Origin: Allomyces arbusculus
Lineage: Eukaryota; Blastocladiomycota; Blastocladiomycetes; Blastocladiales; Blastocladiaceae
NCBI GenBank assembly: GCA_027604705.1
Contig: JADHYV010000003.1
Span: forward strand, 124,001-188,000
Direction of reading: 5' to 3'
DNA length: 64,000 nucleotides
Both the position numbers and the translations under genes were made by a program. Numbering within the stretch: the first letter of the stretch is position 1; every line of letters begins with the position of its first letter. Shown one piece after another: positions 10,801-22,900 of the stretch. The notes under the pieces are model-generated. The model saw only the letters and a program-made list of their open reading frames with translations, did not search any database and had not been told where the DNA came from.

Positions 10801-13800
10801 AGGTCGAGGACACGTTCAAGAAATTTAAGAAGGGCCAAAAGCTCGCCATGAAGCTGCTGTCGGTCCAGCTGGCCGCGCAGCTCGAGCAGCTCGTCGTGTC
10901 GGTGCGCAGCCAGCTCACGCCCAACGAGCGCAAAAAGATCAACGCGCAAATCATTGTCGATGTGCACGCGCGTGATATTGTCGACCGGTTCGTGCGCGAC
11001 TCGATCATGGACGAGAACGAGTTCGAGTGGGAAAGTCAGCTGCGTTTCTATTGGAACCAGGACCGCGACGAGCTGATCGTGTGCCAGTGCAATGGCGTTT
11101 TCGACTACGGCTACGAGTACATGGGGCTCAATGGGCGACTCGTCATCACGCCGCTCACGGATCGCTGCTACCTGACGCTGACGCAGGCGCTGAGCATGAA
11201 GCTCGGCGGAGCGCCCGCGGGTCCGGCCGGCACAGGCAAGACCGAGACGGTCAAGGACTTGGCTAAGGCGCTGGGCCTGCTGTGCATGGTCACCAACTGC
11301 GGCGAAGGCATGGATTACCAGGCTATGGGCAAGATTTTCTCGGGGCTCGTGCAGACGGGCGCGTGGGGCTGCTTTGACGAGTTCAACCGCATCGAGCTCG
11401 CTGTGCTCTCGGTCATTGCCGCGCAAATTCGCACGATTCAGAGCGCCATGATTATGAACCTGCGCAAGTTCCAGTTTGAGGGCTGTGAGCTCAATATGGA
11501 AAAGACCATGGGTATTTTCATCACGATGAACCCGGGCTACGCGGGTCGCACCGAGCTGCCCGACAACCTCAAGGCGCTGTTCCGGCCCGTCGTCATGGTC
11601 GTGCCCGATCTCGAGCTCATTTGCGAGATCATGCTCTTTTCCGAAGGGTTCTCGATGGCCAAGACGCTGGCCAAGAAGATGGTGGTGCTCTACAAGCTCG
11701 CCAAGGGCCAATTGTCGAAGCAGCATCACTATGACTTTGGGCTCCGCGCGCTCAAGTCGGTGCTGGTAATGGCTGGGTCGCTCAAGCGTGGGTCACCCGA
11801 CCTCAACGAGGACGTCGTGCTGATGCGCGCGCTGCGCGACATGAACTTGCCCAAGTTTGTCTTTGACGACGTGCCGCTGTTCATGGGGCTGATTGGCGAT
11901 CTGTTCCCGGGGCTTGATTGCCCGCGCGTGCGGTACCCAGACTTCAACGACGCGGTCGAGCAGGTCGTGCACGAGCTCAACCTGATCCAGCTGCCCGTCC
12001 AAATCGACAAGGTAGTTCAGGTCTACGAGACGATCATGACGCGGCACACGACCATGATTGTCGGCCCGTCGGGCGGCGGCAAGTCGGTCGTGATTGACCT
12101 GCTCGCCAAGGCCCAGACCAAGCTCGGGCTCGTGACGCGCATCTACACGCTCAACCCCAAGGCCGTGAGTGTGAACGAGCTCTACGGCATTCTCGACCCG
12201 GACACGCGCGACTGGACCGATGGCCTGCTCTCGAACATTTTCCGCGAGATCAACAAGCCCACGGACAAGCGTGAGCGTAAGTACATTTGCTTTGACGGCG
12301 ACGTGGACGCCGTGTGGGTCGAGAACATGAACTCGGTCATGGACGACAACCGGCTCCTGACGTTGCCCAACGGCGAGCGCATTCGGCTGCAAAAGCACTG
12401 CGCCCTGTTTTTCGAGGTGGGCGATTTGCAGTACGCATCGCCCGCGACCGTGTCGCGCTGTGGCATGGTCTACTTGGACCCGAAGAACCTCGGCTACAAG
12501 CCCTACTATGACCGGTGGAGTAAGGCTTTTGAGGACAAGGCGCTTGGCGAGACGCTCGGCAAGCTCTTTGTCAAGTATGTGCCGCCGCTCATGGACTTGA
12601 TGCTCGACGCGGTGTTTGCCGGCGTCAATGTCGACCCAATGGTGCGCGTGATCAACACGACCCCGATTGCCATGGTCACGCAGCTGTGCACGATGTGCGA
12701 GTCGCAAGTGCGCGACCCGAAAGTCGCGAGCTCGCCCAAAGCGATCGAAGCCGTCTTTGTCCAGTCGCTCGTGTGGTCGCTTGGTGCACTGCTCGTCGAG
12801 CGCGACCGTCACCAGTTTAGCGAGTGCATCAAAAAGCTCGCTGAAATGACGCTCATCAACACGGCCGGCACCATCAACGTCGGCGAGCTGCCGGGCACCG
12901 ACAAGTCGCTGTTTGATTACCGATTCGACACGGACGAGCTGCAGTGGCGCCCGTGGAGTCATTACGTTCAGCCGTACCACCACGACCGGTCCATGCCGTT
13001 CCACCGGATCTTGGTCCCAACCACTGACACGGCACGGTACATTTGGTTGCTCGAACGCGTCGCATCGCTGCGCAAGCCGGTCTTGTTTGTCGGTGACGTG
13101 GGTACCTCCAAGACGGTCACGGTCAACACGTTCCTGCGCTCGCTGCCGTCGCAAGAGTACATGATTTTGTCCATGAACCTGTCGTCGCGCACGTCGAGTA
13201 TCGACGTGCAGCGCAATATTGAGGCCAACGTTGAGAAGCGCACCAAGGACACTTACGGCCCCGCGTCGGGCAAGAAGCTCTACGTGTTCATCGACGACTT
13301 GAATATGCCCCAAAAGGACACGTACGGCACGCAGCAGCCCATTGCCCTGCTCAAGATTCTCATTGAGCGCGGCGGCTTCTACGAGCGCGGCAAGGAGCTC
13401 TTTTGGAAGAACATGAAGGACCTGCTCTTTGTTGGAGCCATGGGTACCCCGGGCGGTGGGCGCAACGAGATTGACCCACGGTTTGCGTCGCTGTTCAGCG
13501 TCTTCAACTTGGCGTTCCCGTCGGCCGAGTCGCTCACGTCGATTTACACGTCAATTCTCTCGGGCCACCTCCAGCCGCATTTCTCGCGCGAGATTCAAGA
13601 CCTGTGCGATCATATCACGCGCATGACGCTGCAGCTCTACCGCAGTATCGTCGACACGCTCCCGCCAACGCCCAACAAGTTCCACTACATTTTTAATCTG
13701 CGCGATATCTCGCGCGTGTACGAGGGCCTGCTGCAGTCGACGCCCGATCATTTCGCGACCAAAACGCAATTTGTGCGGCTCTGGCGCAACGAGTGCCTGC

Positions 13801-16800
13801 GCGTGTTCTACGACCGGCTCATCAACGACGAGGACAAGCATATTGTCTCGCGCAAGCTCAATGACCTGATTCGCGACCTGTTCCCGAGTGATGCCGACGA
13901 GGCCTACGTGACGCGCAACCCGTGTCTGTTTGGCGACTATCGCCACGCGTTGCGCGAGGCCGACGGCGTTGCGCGCCTCTACGAGGACCTGCTCGACTAT
14001 TCGGCGATTCGTCCGCTGTTTCAAGAGATTTCGGAAGAGTACAATGAAACCAACAACCCGATGCATCTCGTCCTGTTTGAAGAGGCGCTAGAGCACCTCA
14101 CGCGCATCCACCGCGCAATTCGCTCGCCCAAGGGCCACGCGCTCTTAGTCGGTGTCGGCGGCAGTGGCAAGCAGTCGCTGACACGGCTCGCCGCGTTCAC
14201 GGCCGGGTATAAGGTGTTTGAAATTTCGCTGTCGCGCGGGTACTCGGAGGTCGATTTCCGCGAATCGCTCAAGACGCTCTATGGGGAACTCGGAAGCGGC
14301 AAGAAAATGGTCTTCCTCTTCACCGACGCGCACGTGGTGCAAGAAGGGTTCCTCGAGCTCGTCAATAACATGCTGACGGTCGGCATTGTCCCGACGCTCT
14401 ACGCCGAGGACGAAAAGGAGGCGGTCCTCGGCACCGTGCGCGACGAAGTGACCAAGGCCGGCATGGTCGCGTCGCGCGAAAACTGCTGGCAGTACTTTGT
14501 GCAAAAGTGCAGCATGAACTTGCACATTGTGCTGTGCATGTCACCGCAGGGTGACAAGCTCCGTGAGCGCTGCCGCAATTTCCCGGGCCTCGTGAGCAAC
14601 ACGGTGATCGACTGGTTCCCCCCCTGGCCCGAGGAGGCTCTGCGTTCCGTCGCCGAGACGTTTTTGGGTGTCGCCGTGCCCGCCGAGCTCAAGGAGCCGA
14701 TTGTGTCGCACATGGTCCAAGTGCACTTGTCGATCAGCGTTGCGTCGGCCGAGTTTTTGCAGCGTTGGCGGCGCACCAACTTCGTCACGCCGAAAAACTA
14801 CCTCGACTACGTCAACTTCTACATCACGCTGCTCAAGGAGCAGCGCGACATGAACGGCAAGCTGTGCACACGTCTCGAGTCGGGGCTTGCCAAGCTCGAC
14901 GAGGCATCAGTGCAGATCAAGGACTTGGGCGCCAAGCTCGCCGAGCAAAACGTCATGGTCAAGGAAAAGAGCGAGGCGTGTCAGGCGCTGCTCGAAGTGA
15001 TAACGACACAGACTGCGCAAGCTGAGGAAAAGAAGGATTTGGCCATGAAAAAGGAGACGGAGCTCGACGCGCAAAACCAGCAGATTGCCAAGGACAAGGA
15101 AGAGGCCGAGGTGGCACTTGCTGAGGCATTGCCGGCCCTCGAACAGGCACGCACTGCGCTCAACAAGCTGTCGGCGGCCGACATTACCGAACTGCGCTCG
15201 TTTGCCAAGCCGCCGCGCGAGGTGCAAAAGGTGTGCGAGTGTGTTTGCGTGATCAAGGGCATCAAGGACGTGAGTTGGAAGTCGGCCAAGACCATGATGT
15301 CAGCAATTGATTTCCGCGCGTCGCTCACGACCATGGATGTGGATGCGATTTCGGCCAACCAGGTCAAGATGGTCAAGACTATTTTGCGTGAGCTCGACGT
15401 GACCGTGGAGCGCATGGCCGAGATTTCGTCGGCCGGGTCCGGGCTCTACATTTTTGTGCTCGCCGTGGTCGGGTACTGCAACGTGGCCAAGACGATTCAG
15501 CCCAAGCGCTTGGCCGTGGCGACGCTCGAGCGCAACCTTGCGCAGAGCAAGGCCGAGTACGAAAAGATCACCCGCGAGCTTGTCAAGCTTAACCAGAACC
15601 TCGCTCAGCTGCAAGTGCAGTTCCAGCAAGCGCGGTCCGAGCAAATGGAGCTCAAGGAAATGGCCGAAATTATGCAGCGGCGGCTCGACGCGGCTGACAA
15701 GCTCATTTCAGGCCTGCAGTCGGAAAAGATTCGGTGGAGCAGCGACCTCAAGACGCTCCAAGAGCAGCGCAGCCAGCTTGTCGGCGACTGTCTGATCGTG
15801 TCGGGTTTCATGAGCTACACGGGCGCGTTCAATTGGGAGTTCCGGCACGAGCTTATGAAGGTCAAGTGGATGGAGGACCTGGTCTCGCGCGCCGTGCCGC
15901 TGACCAAGGATTTCGCCGTGACGCGAATGATGACGACCGAGGTCGAGCTGAGCCAATGGGCCAGCGAGGGGTTGCCGGCCGACGACCTGAGTGTGCAAAA
16001 CGGTATTCTCACGACACGCGGCAGCCGGTACCCGCTGTGTATTGATCCGCAGCAGCAGGCCATCAACTGGATCAAGAAGCGCGAGGCACCGAATGGGCTC
16101 AAAGTCAGCACGTTCAACGACTCCGATTTCCTCAAGCAGCTCGAAATGGCTATCACCTATGGGTTCCCGTTCTTGTTTGAGGACGTTGACGAGTACATTG
16201 ATCCCGTCATTGATAACGTGCTCGAGCGCAACATCAAGACGGCCGGCAGCCGCAAGTTTATTGTGCTCGGCGACAAGGAAGTCGATTTTGACCCGAATTT
16301 CCGGCTCTACATGACGTCCAAGCTGTCGAACCCGACCTACTCGGCCAAGGTGTTCGGCAGCTGCACGGTCATCAACTATTCGGTCACGCTCAAAGGCTTG
16401 CAGGACCAGCTGCTGAACGTGGTCGTTGGGCACGAGCGGCGCGAGCTCGAGGAGCAACGCGAGCGTCTCGTGCAGGAAATGAGCAGCAACAAGACCCTAC
16501 TCAAGGAGCTCGAGGACACGCTCCTGCGCGAGTTGGCGTCATCGACGGGCATGATTCTCGACAACACGGAGCTCATCAAGACACTCGAGGAAACCAAGAC
16601 CAAGGCCACCGAAATTGCGCAAAAGCTCGTGTTGGCCAACCAAACGGCCAAGGACGTGGAGCAATCGCGCGACGGGTACCGGCCCGTGGCCAAATGCGGC
16701 GCCATCTTGTACTTTGTCTTGGCCGAGCTGTCGGTGATCAACCCCATGTACGAGTACTCGCTCGCGGCCTTCCTCGAGGTCTTCAACACGTCGCTCGACC

Positions 16801-19133
16801 GCAGCAAGCCGGACCCGGTCCTGTCCAAGCGGCTGGCCAAAATTTCGGACACGCTCAAATACTCGGTCTACTGCTACGCTTGCACGGGTCTGTTTGAACG
16901 GCACAAGCTCATGTTCTCGCTGCAAATGACGATCAAGCTCATGGAGGGCGACGAGACCATGGACCCGACTGAGCTCGATTTCTTCCTCAAAGGCAACACG
17001 TCGCTCGAACTGCCCGGGTATCCGAAGCCCGATTGGATCAGTCTGCAAGGTTGGAAAGACTTATGCAAGCTCGGCGAATTTACCGCGTTCAAGTCGCTGA
17101 TCCAAGAGATTCAGTCGAACCCGGGCGCGTGGCGCAAGTGGATCGATCACGATGCGCCCGAAACGATTGCAGCGCCCTTGACCAATGTCGCGGCGTTGAC
17201 GCCGTTCCAGAACTTGTGTCTGCTCCGCTGCGTGCGCCCGGACCGCGTCTATAATGCCGCGACGAGCTTTGTCATTTCGCAAATGGGCGAAAAGTACGTC
17301 ATGCCGCCGGTCATCAACTATCAGAGTGTGTTTGAGCAGTCGTCGCCGACGACCGCAGTCGTGTTCATTCTGAGCCCGGGTGCTGATCCGGCGAGTGACG
17401 TCGCCAAGCTCGCCGAGTCGACGGGCTTTGGTGGGAATCGGCTCAAGTTTTTGTCGCTTGGCCAAGGCCAAGGCCCAATCGCGCTGCAGTTGCTTGAAAT
17501 GGCTGTTGCGCGTGGGCAGTGGCTCATGTTGCAAAACTGCCACTTGCTCGTGGCCTGGCTCCGGCAACTCGAAAAGGTGCTCGACAAGATTGAAAAGCCG
17601 CACAAGGACTTCCGGTTGTGGCTGACGACGGAGCCCACGTCGTCGTTCCCGATTGGGATTTTGCAACGGTCGCTCAAGGTCGTCACGGAGCCGCCCAACG
17701 GCCTCAAGCTCAACTTGCGCGCAACTTACTTCCGCGTGACCGAGGACATGCTCGCCGAGAGCTCGCACCCGGCGTTCCGTCCTCTCGCCTACGTGCTTGC
17801 CTTTTTCCACGCCGTCGTGCAGGAGCGCAGTAAGTACGGCAAGATCGGCTGGAACGTCAAGTACGACTTCAACGAGTCCGACTTCCGCGTGTCGTTCAGT
17901 ACGCTGAAAATATACCTCAACAAGAGCATGGACAAGATTCCGTGGAGCACGCTGCGATACCTGATTGGCGAGACAACCTACGGCGGGCGTGTGACCGACG
18001 AGTACGACCGGCGCGTCGTCAACACGTATCTCGAAGAGTATATGGGCGACTTTGTCTTTGACACGCACCAGCGCTTCTACTTTTTCAAGAACGACGCTGT
18101 CCAGTATGCTGTACCGCTGCAGGGCACACGCGACGAGTACCTGTCGGTCGTCGAGGCCCTGCCGCTCACCAACGCACCCGACGTGTTTGGGTTGCATCCT
18201 GATGCGGAAATCGGGTACCTCACCAACTTTGTCCGCGACATGTGGGCGCACTTGGTCGCGCTGCAGCCGCGGCGCATGGCCGGTGCCGGCGGCATGTCGC
18301 GCGATGACATGATTTCCAATACGGCCAAGGAGATTCTGTCGCGAATTCCGCCGGCCGTGGACGTGTTCAAGATCCGCAAGCATTTCGGGACCCCGACGCC
18401 GACACAGATTGTGCTGCTGCAGGAACTCGAGCGGTGGAACTTGCTCGTCGAGCGCATGGCCTCGTCGCTCAAGGACTTGCAGCGCGCGCTCAAGGGCGAG
18501 ATTGGCATGTCACAGAAGCTCGACGAGCTGGCCAGCAACCTGTTCAACGGTACGCTGCCGACGCAGTGGAAGACGCTCGCGCCTCAAACGGAAAAGAGCC
18601 TCGGCAGTTGGATGGCGCATTTCGAGCGTCGGTACCAGCAGTACACGAGCTGGATCAAGAACGGCGAGCCGATTGTCATGTGGCTCAGCGGTCTCCACGT
18701 CCCCGAATCGTACTTAACGGCACTTGTGCAGGTCGCGTGTCGCAAGAACGGGTGGTCACTTGACCGGTCGACGCTCTATACGCAAGTGACCGAGTTCCAG
18801 GACCCGAAAGAGGTCACCGAGCGACCCGCGCTCGGGTGCTACATTGAGGGGCTCTCGCTCGAGGGCGCGCGGTGGAACCTGGCCACGGGCAGTCTCGACC
18901 GACTGATTCCTGGGTCTGGGCTCGTCCAACCGCTGCCGATTTTGCGCATCATCCCGATCGAGCTCGCCAAGCTCAAGCTCATCAACACGTTTAAGACGCC
19001 CGTCTACACGACGTCGCAGCGTCGCAACGCGGCCGGTGTCGGGTGGGTGTTTGACGCCGACTTGGCCACCAAGAACCACCCGAGCCATTGGGTGCTCCAG
19101 GGTGTGTGCCTCGTCATGAACACGACGGACTGA
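4843..19133 (+). CDS. DNAH10: Axonemal dynein heavy chain, DNAH10 / inner-arm 1-alpha type (4687 aa)
   Basis: Motor subunit of the inner-arm (I1/f type) axonemal dynein that bends the zoospore flagellum. The model joins 4843..5560, 5631..6842, 6920..7473 and 7554..19133, all in phase; the last exon is 11.6 kb without an intron. Domain order is complete: a tail to about residue 1700, then the linker and six AAA modules. P-loops lie near 2051 ([11 protein letters not shown]1, hydrolytic), 2332 ([11 protein letters not shown]2), 2675 ([11 protein letters not shown]3) and 3028 (GVGGSGK, AAA4). A coiled-coil stalk with microtubule-binding tip lies near 3280-3560, followed by AAA5, AAA6 and a C-terminal domain ending at 4687. 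The block around the AAA1 P-loop ([15 protein letters not shown]) and the AAA2 region match what I know of DNAH10 better than outer-arm or cytoplasmic chains. Oddities are a Pro/Ala-rich stretch near residues 190-205 and a poly-Ala insert near 280-320 in the tail. The subtype is from memory of the family, not a search. Confidence 0.9.
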
Positions 19134-19315
19134 GAGTGGGGGTCGAGACTGGGTGGGAGTAGACTGGATGCGTCGCTGTACAGTTGTATCGGTCGAAATG
19201 CACATTTGGTTGCCTTTTGATTGACTCTTTTCAGTCTGTCCACGTAAGAAGAGGGCTCGCTCCACTTCATCGGCCATGCAGATTTGACTTCACATCCGCG
19301 TGTCACATTACAACG

Positions 19316-20744
19316 TCAAGTCTCCACTGCAAGGTCCCACGGCGGCACACCCACGAACCTCGGCGGATCAGTCGCGCTCCTTGCCCGGTATTTGTCGTGC
19401 GGCAGCGAGAGTAGGCCCGACTGCTGGTCGCCGGCCAGCAAATTCGAGAAAGTGCTCTTTGCATCGTCAGCTTGGCGGCTGGGAAGAAACGAGTGCGATG
19501 CGGTAACGCGCGCACTGCCCTTCGCCTTGCGACTCATGATCTCGGCGAGCACCTCAAGGAAAGAGCAGTACATGTGCAAGCGAACGGCCTACATTGGCAG
19601 TCGATGTGCGTGAGCGCGGGCGCGGGTCAGAAACGGTTGGAAATCGAGCACACAGACACGGGCGCACCTGCGCCAAATACACGGTCGACCAGCACGGGTC
19701 CAGCTCCGGGTCGACCACGACCATGAGATTGACCGAAGTTATCACAATGCACTCGACGCCCAGATACACGTGCGCTGCGGTGAGGAGCGATGCGAGACCA
19801 CGGCGGATCGGGACATGTGCCGCGCTAGTTGCTGTCACGCCAAGACTGCGAATGTGCCGCAGAAAGAGAACCGACATGATCACGTTGAGAGCCACGTCCC
19901 AGCACGAGCAGGCTAGACCCGCAGCGTCACGTTGATCAGCAATACTTCTTTGACTGTGGGTGTTGGGTTCAATGAACAGAGAAACACGGACCAATGGTCA
20001 ATACCTCGCCAACAGGGACGAGCGACAGGTTCTCGAGCGTCCCCGGTGCGGCCCACTGGACAGCTTGGAGCAGGACCGAGGCCGTCGCAAAAAGAATGAA
20101 GAGCACGACCGTGAGCAATAACGTGCGCTGGGCCCACATGGAGGACAGGTCAGCAGGAGACGTGTCGCGCAATCTGCAGGACGGGAAGTGCAACATCTGG
20201 GGAATGAGCTGGAATGAAATCCTTACCGGGTGGAGAAGTTGGATCCGGACCGCAGATAGTTGAGGACCGTAAATCCGATCCCTGTGCGTGTTGTTCTGTC
20301 AGATCGTGGGTCCCCACGTCACGCGCGCAACGTGCACAAAAACGACCGTACATGACGCCCAAAAGAAGGCCAGGGCCGCGTATTGCAGTGGCAAACCGCT
20401 TTCTCTCAATGTCATTGTCCCGCTCATGCCGTAACTCGGGTCTTGGTACCCGAAATTGGTCAGGCAAATGTCGATCGCGTGCGACGCCGTAATGGCCGCC
20501 AGAGCGAGATAATAGCGCGACTTCTTGCCGAGGTAGAGGTGTACAGACGTGGCCAGCGTCTTGGCATTTAACGTGATGGCGCAGCCCATCAAGAATGCTG
20601 AAGATGACCAGAGAAAGACGGCCTAGGTATCATCAAGCAAATCCAGCGGGGGCATGATCAGGACGGCGCCGTTGTTCTCCACTATGTTCTATATTGGTGG
20701 ACGCAAGGCGCTAGCATTTCCGCATTTACCTCGGTTATCGCCAT
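19316..20744 (-). CDS. Seven-transmembrane protein, receptor-like (about 346 aa)
   Basis: The model is complement(19316..19588, 19668..19912, 19992..20173, 20227..20281, 20352..20622, 20730..20744), with all junctions in phase. It has seven hydrophobic segments, roughly at residues 6-30, 41-62, 80-102, 122-148, 168-190, 214-236 and 244-268, followed by a basic, Ser-rich cytoplasmic-looking tail. I do not recognise the family by a signature; the topology is that of a GPCR-like sensory protein. The most similar sequence in the window is the decayed copy at 21.5-22.4 kb. The start is uncertain: ATG 20744 gives a short N-terminus, while the same frame is open upstream to 21002 and part of it resembles the upstream copy, so a longer extracellular N-terminus is possible. 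The smallest intron (53 nt, 20174..20226) is short for this window. Confidence 0.65.
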
Positions 20745-21475
20745 GGCTCGCTTCCCGCGATCAGCAGCAAATAGGTAATGTGCAGGGACGCCGACTAGGT
20801 GCTCGCAATTTGGATGCCGGTGCAAAGCGTTGTCCGCTTGTCGCCATGTGTCGGACCCTTGAACCGTTGCGAGTGCAATATTGGTGGAAGGGACGTTGTT
20901 TGCGGAGGGTTGCAGGTAAATGAGGGGTGAAGACCAGCCCAGACGCAGCGCGATCCCAGTGTGACCTGCGTCGCAAAGTTTTAAGTAGCAAACGGTTTGC
21001 ATGTTGTCGAAGTAAAGTCACAATTGAAGCTGGGACAAACAAGACTGTGCTCTTGATTCGCGGTCATGTCCTGCATGGTTATAGAAACGGACAACTTTTC
21101 ACGCGCTTTGAAACAAAGTCGGTGGCGAGCTTTGAGCATCTTAGATGGTCTCGAGCGTGTGGTCCACACTTCTGCCGAACGCACCCGTTCATTCTCGTTC
21201 GGCTGAAATTGACATTTTGTCAATGGAGTCGGTTCCTTTGGATGAAAATGGGTGGATGGCCTCATTCTGCACTCATACTGTTCGCAACGCTCCATACATG
21301 TGGAGAAGTCCACGATCCCGTCTTCCTCTTTGTGAGAGAACAGATAATTGCTCGGCACGACAATCTCACATGCATTCCGCTCCAGTCCACGCCAGACTAC
21401 ATCAAGTCTCCGCTGCAGCCAAACCCAATGGTGACGATTCCGACCTCGGCGTCTCGGCAGCGCTCCTTGACCGCG
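20745..21475. other. Spacer between the 7TM gene and its decayed copy
   Basis: No independent gene seen. The part next to 20745 may belong to the 5' exon or leader of the 7TM gene. Confidence 0.4.
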
Positions 21476-22400
21476 TCAAGTCCTGCGACGGCGAGTTGGT
21501 TGCTGGTCAGTGCGAAGATGGAAGTGCATCGCACTTTTGGCGTCGTCGACCGAGCGACCTGGAAGGCCCGAATGCGAGGCGGCGGTGCGCGCGCCGCTCC
21601 TCGGCTTGCGGCTCACAATCTCGGCGAGCACCTCGAGGAACAAGCAGTACATGTGCAAGCGAATGACCTACATCGACAGCCGGCGGACGTCAGAGCAATC
21701 GCGGGGCAGCCGCAGCAAGAATCCGAGCACGCACATACCTGTGCCAAATACACGGTTAACCAGCACGGGTCCGTTTCCAGACTGAAGAACCAGGAAATTA
21801 GATGCTGGTAAAAACGACACACTCGACACCCAGGAACAGATACGACATGGTAAGATGCGACGCGAGACCATGATGCCCAATAGAAGTCAAGACCAGCGCC
21901 TTCGGAAAGGAGATTGTTTACAGGTAATTATTCTTGCCCCCTCCAATTGACGGTCGGGTCTTGGGCTCTGACATTGCCCAGGTAAAGATCAATCATGTGC
22001 GAATCAATAAGGGCGGCCAGGGCGAGATAACATCGTGACCGCTTGCCGAGAGAGAGGTGCACCGACGTTCAGAGCGTCCTGACATCAAGCATGACAATGC
22101 ACCCGAGCAGGAGAGCTGAAGAGGACCAGAGGAAAGTGGGTTTTGGCCATGCAGAGAGCGTGGTTAGCTCTCCTGCCCAGAATCGGGATTCATCGTGACG
22201 TGACTCTCCGTTGTTCAATACCTCGGTGATCGCTATGGCAGATTCACAACAAGCACGCGAGTATTATGGAGGTTGCGGCCGTCAAATGTTGGTTTCCCTT
22301 GTCGGTGTCGAGAGCACGGATCCCGATGCGCTCGCCGAGAGCAAATTCAAGAATGGTACCTGGCGTATTGTTTGCAGTGGGTTGCCCAATGGAGCACTTA
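21476..22400 (-). pseudogene. Decayed tandem copy of the 7TM gene
   Basis: Colinear on the minus strand with the gene at 19316-20744. The last exon (21476 to about 21668) matches strongly, sharing the block FLEVLAEI and the splice sites before it. The fifth-exon equivalent (about 21740-21905) keeps YLFLGVECVV but reads into a stop. The second-exon equivalent (about 21940-22110) keeps LGKRSRCYLALAA but carries an in-frame TGA where the intact gene has an Ala codon. The counterparts of exons 3 and 4 are missing. A piece of exon 1 with its donor (AITCACCGAG-GT type) survives near 22213-22240. The combination of stops, a missing middle and weak 5' similarity makes this a pseudogene of the host's own family rather than a functional paralogue. 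Confidence 0.75.
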
Positions 22401-22900
22401 CATAGCCTCCCCAACTCAAATCTTTGAACCTCGATTTCTCGCCAACCAGTAATCGCATCCACTTCGCCTTTGTACCATGGCAAAACATTGTTTTGGTCCT
22501 TCTGATGCAAAGCAGCAATGGTTCAGAAGTCGCACACAGGCCGAGAAAACACGATTTGTGTTTGGGCCGACGGGGTTTTGAAAGTGTTTCAGTGGACCTG
22601 AGCGGATTAAGAAGGTGATGACAGTCTGCCGAAGACGTCCTTTGACTCGTCACATGAGGCCAGCCACAATACCAGCCAGAACACGAATCAAATCCGTTGT
22701 CCATGGAAGCGAATTTCAATCTGCAGGTTCGAGGTCTTCAAGGCTACAAAGACGAGGAAAGGGGCTTTATTATCCGAGAACGTGACAGTGTCTCTGCAAA
22801 TCGCAAACATGAGCAAAGAATGGGGACTCCAGGAGCGCGACCAAAGCAAAATATGACAGCATCTCCATCCCGCATCGTCTCGCAATGTTGGGCCGCAATT
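22401..22900. other. Spacer, no gene recognised
   Basis: Half a kilobase between the 7TM pseudogene and the stop of the lectin gene. No supported coding frame seen. Confidence 0.45.

Noticed and set aside
4843-19133. Cytoplasmic or outer-arm dynein identity
   Set aside because: The AAA1-AAA2 wording follows the DNAH10 / 1-alpha pattern, not the cytoplasmic or outer-arm alpha/beta pattern.
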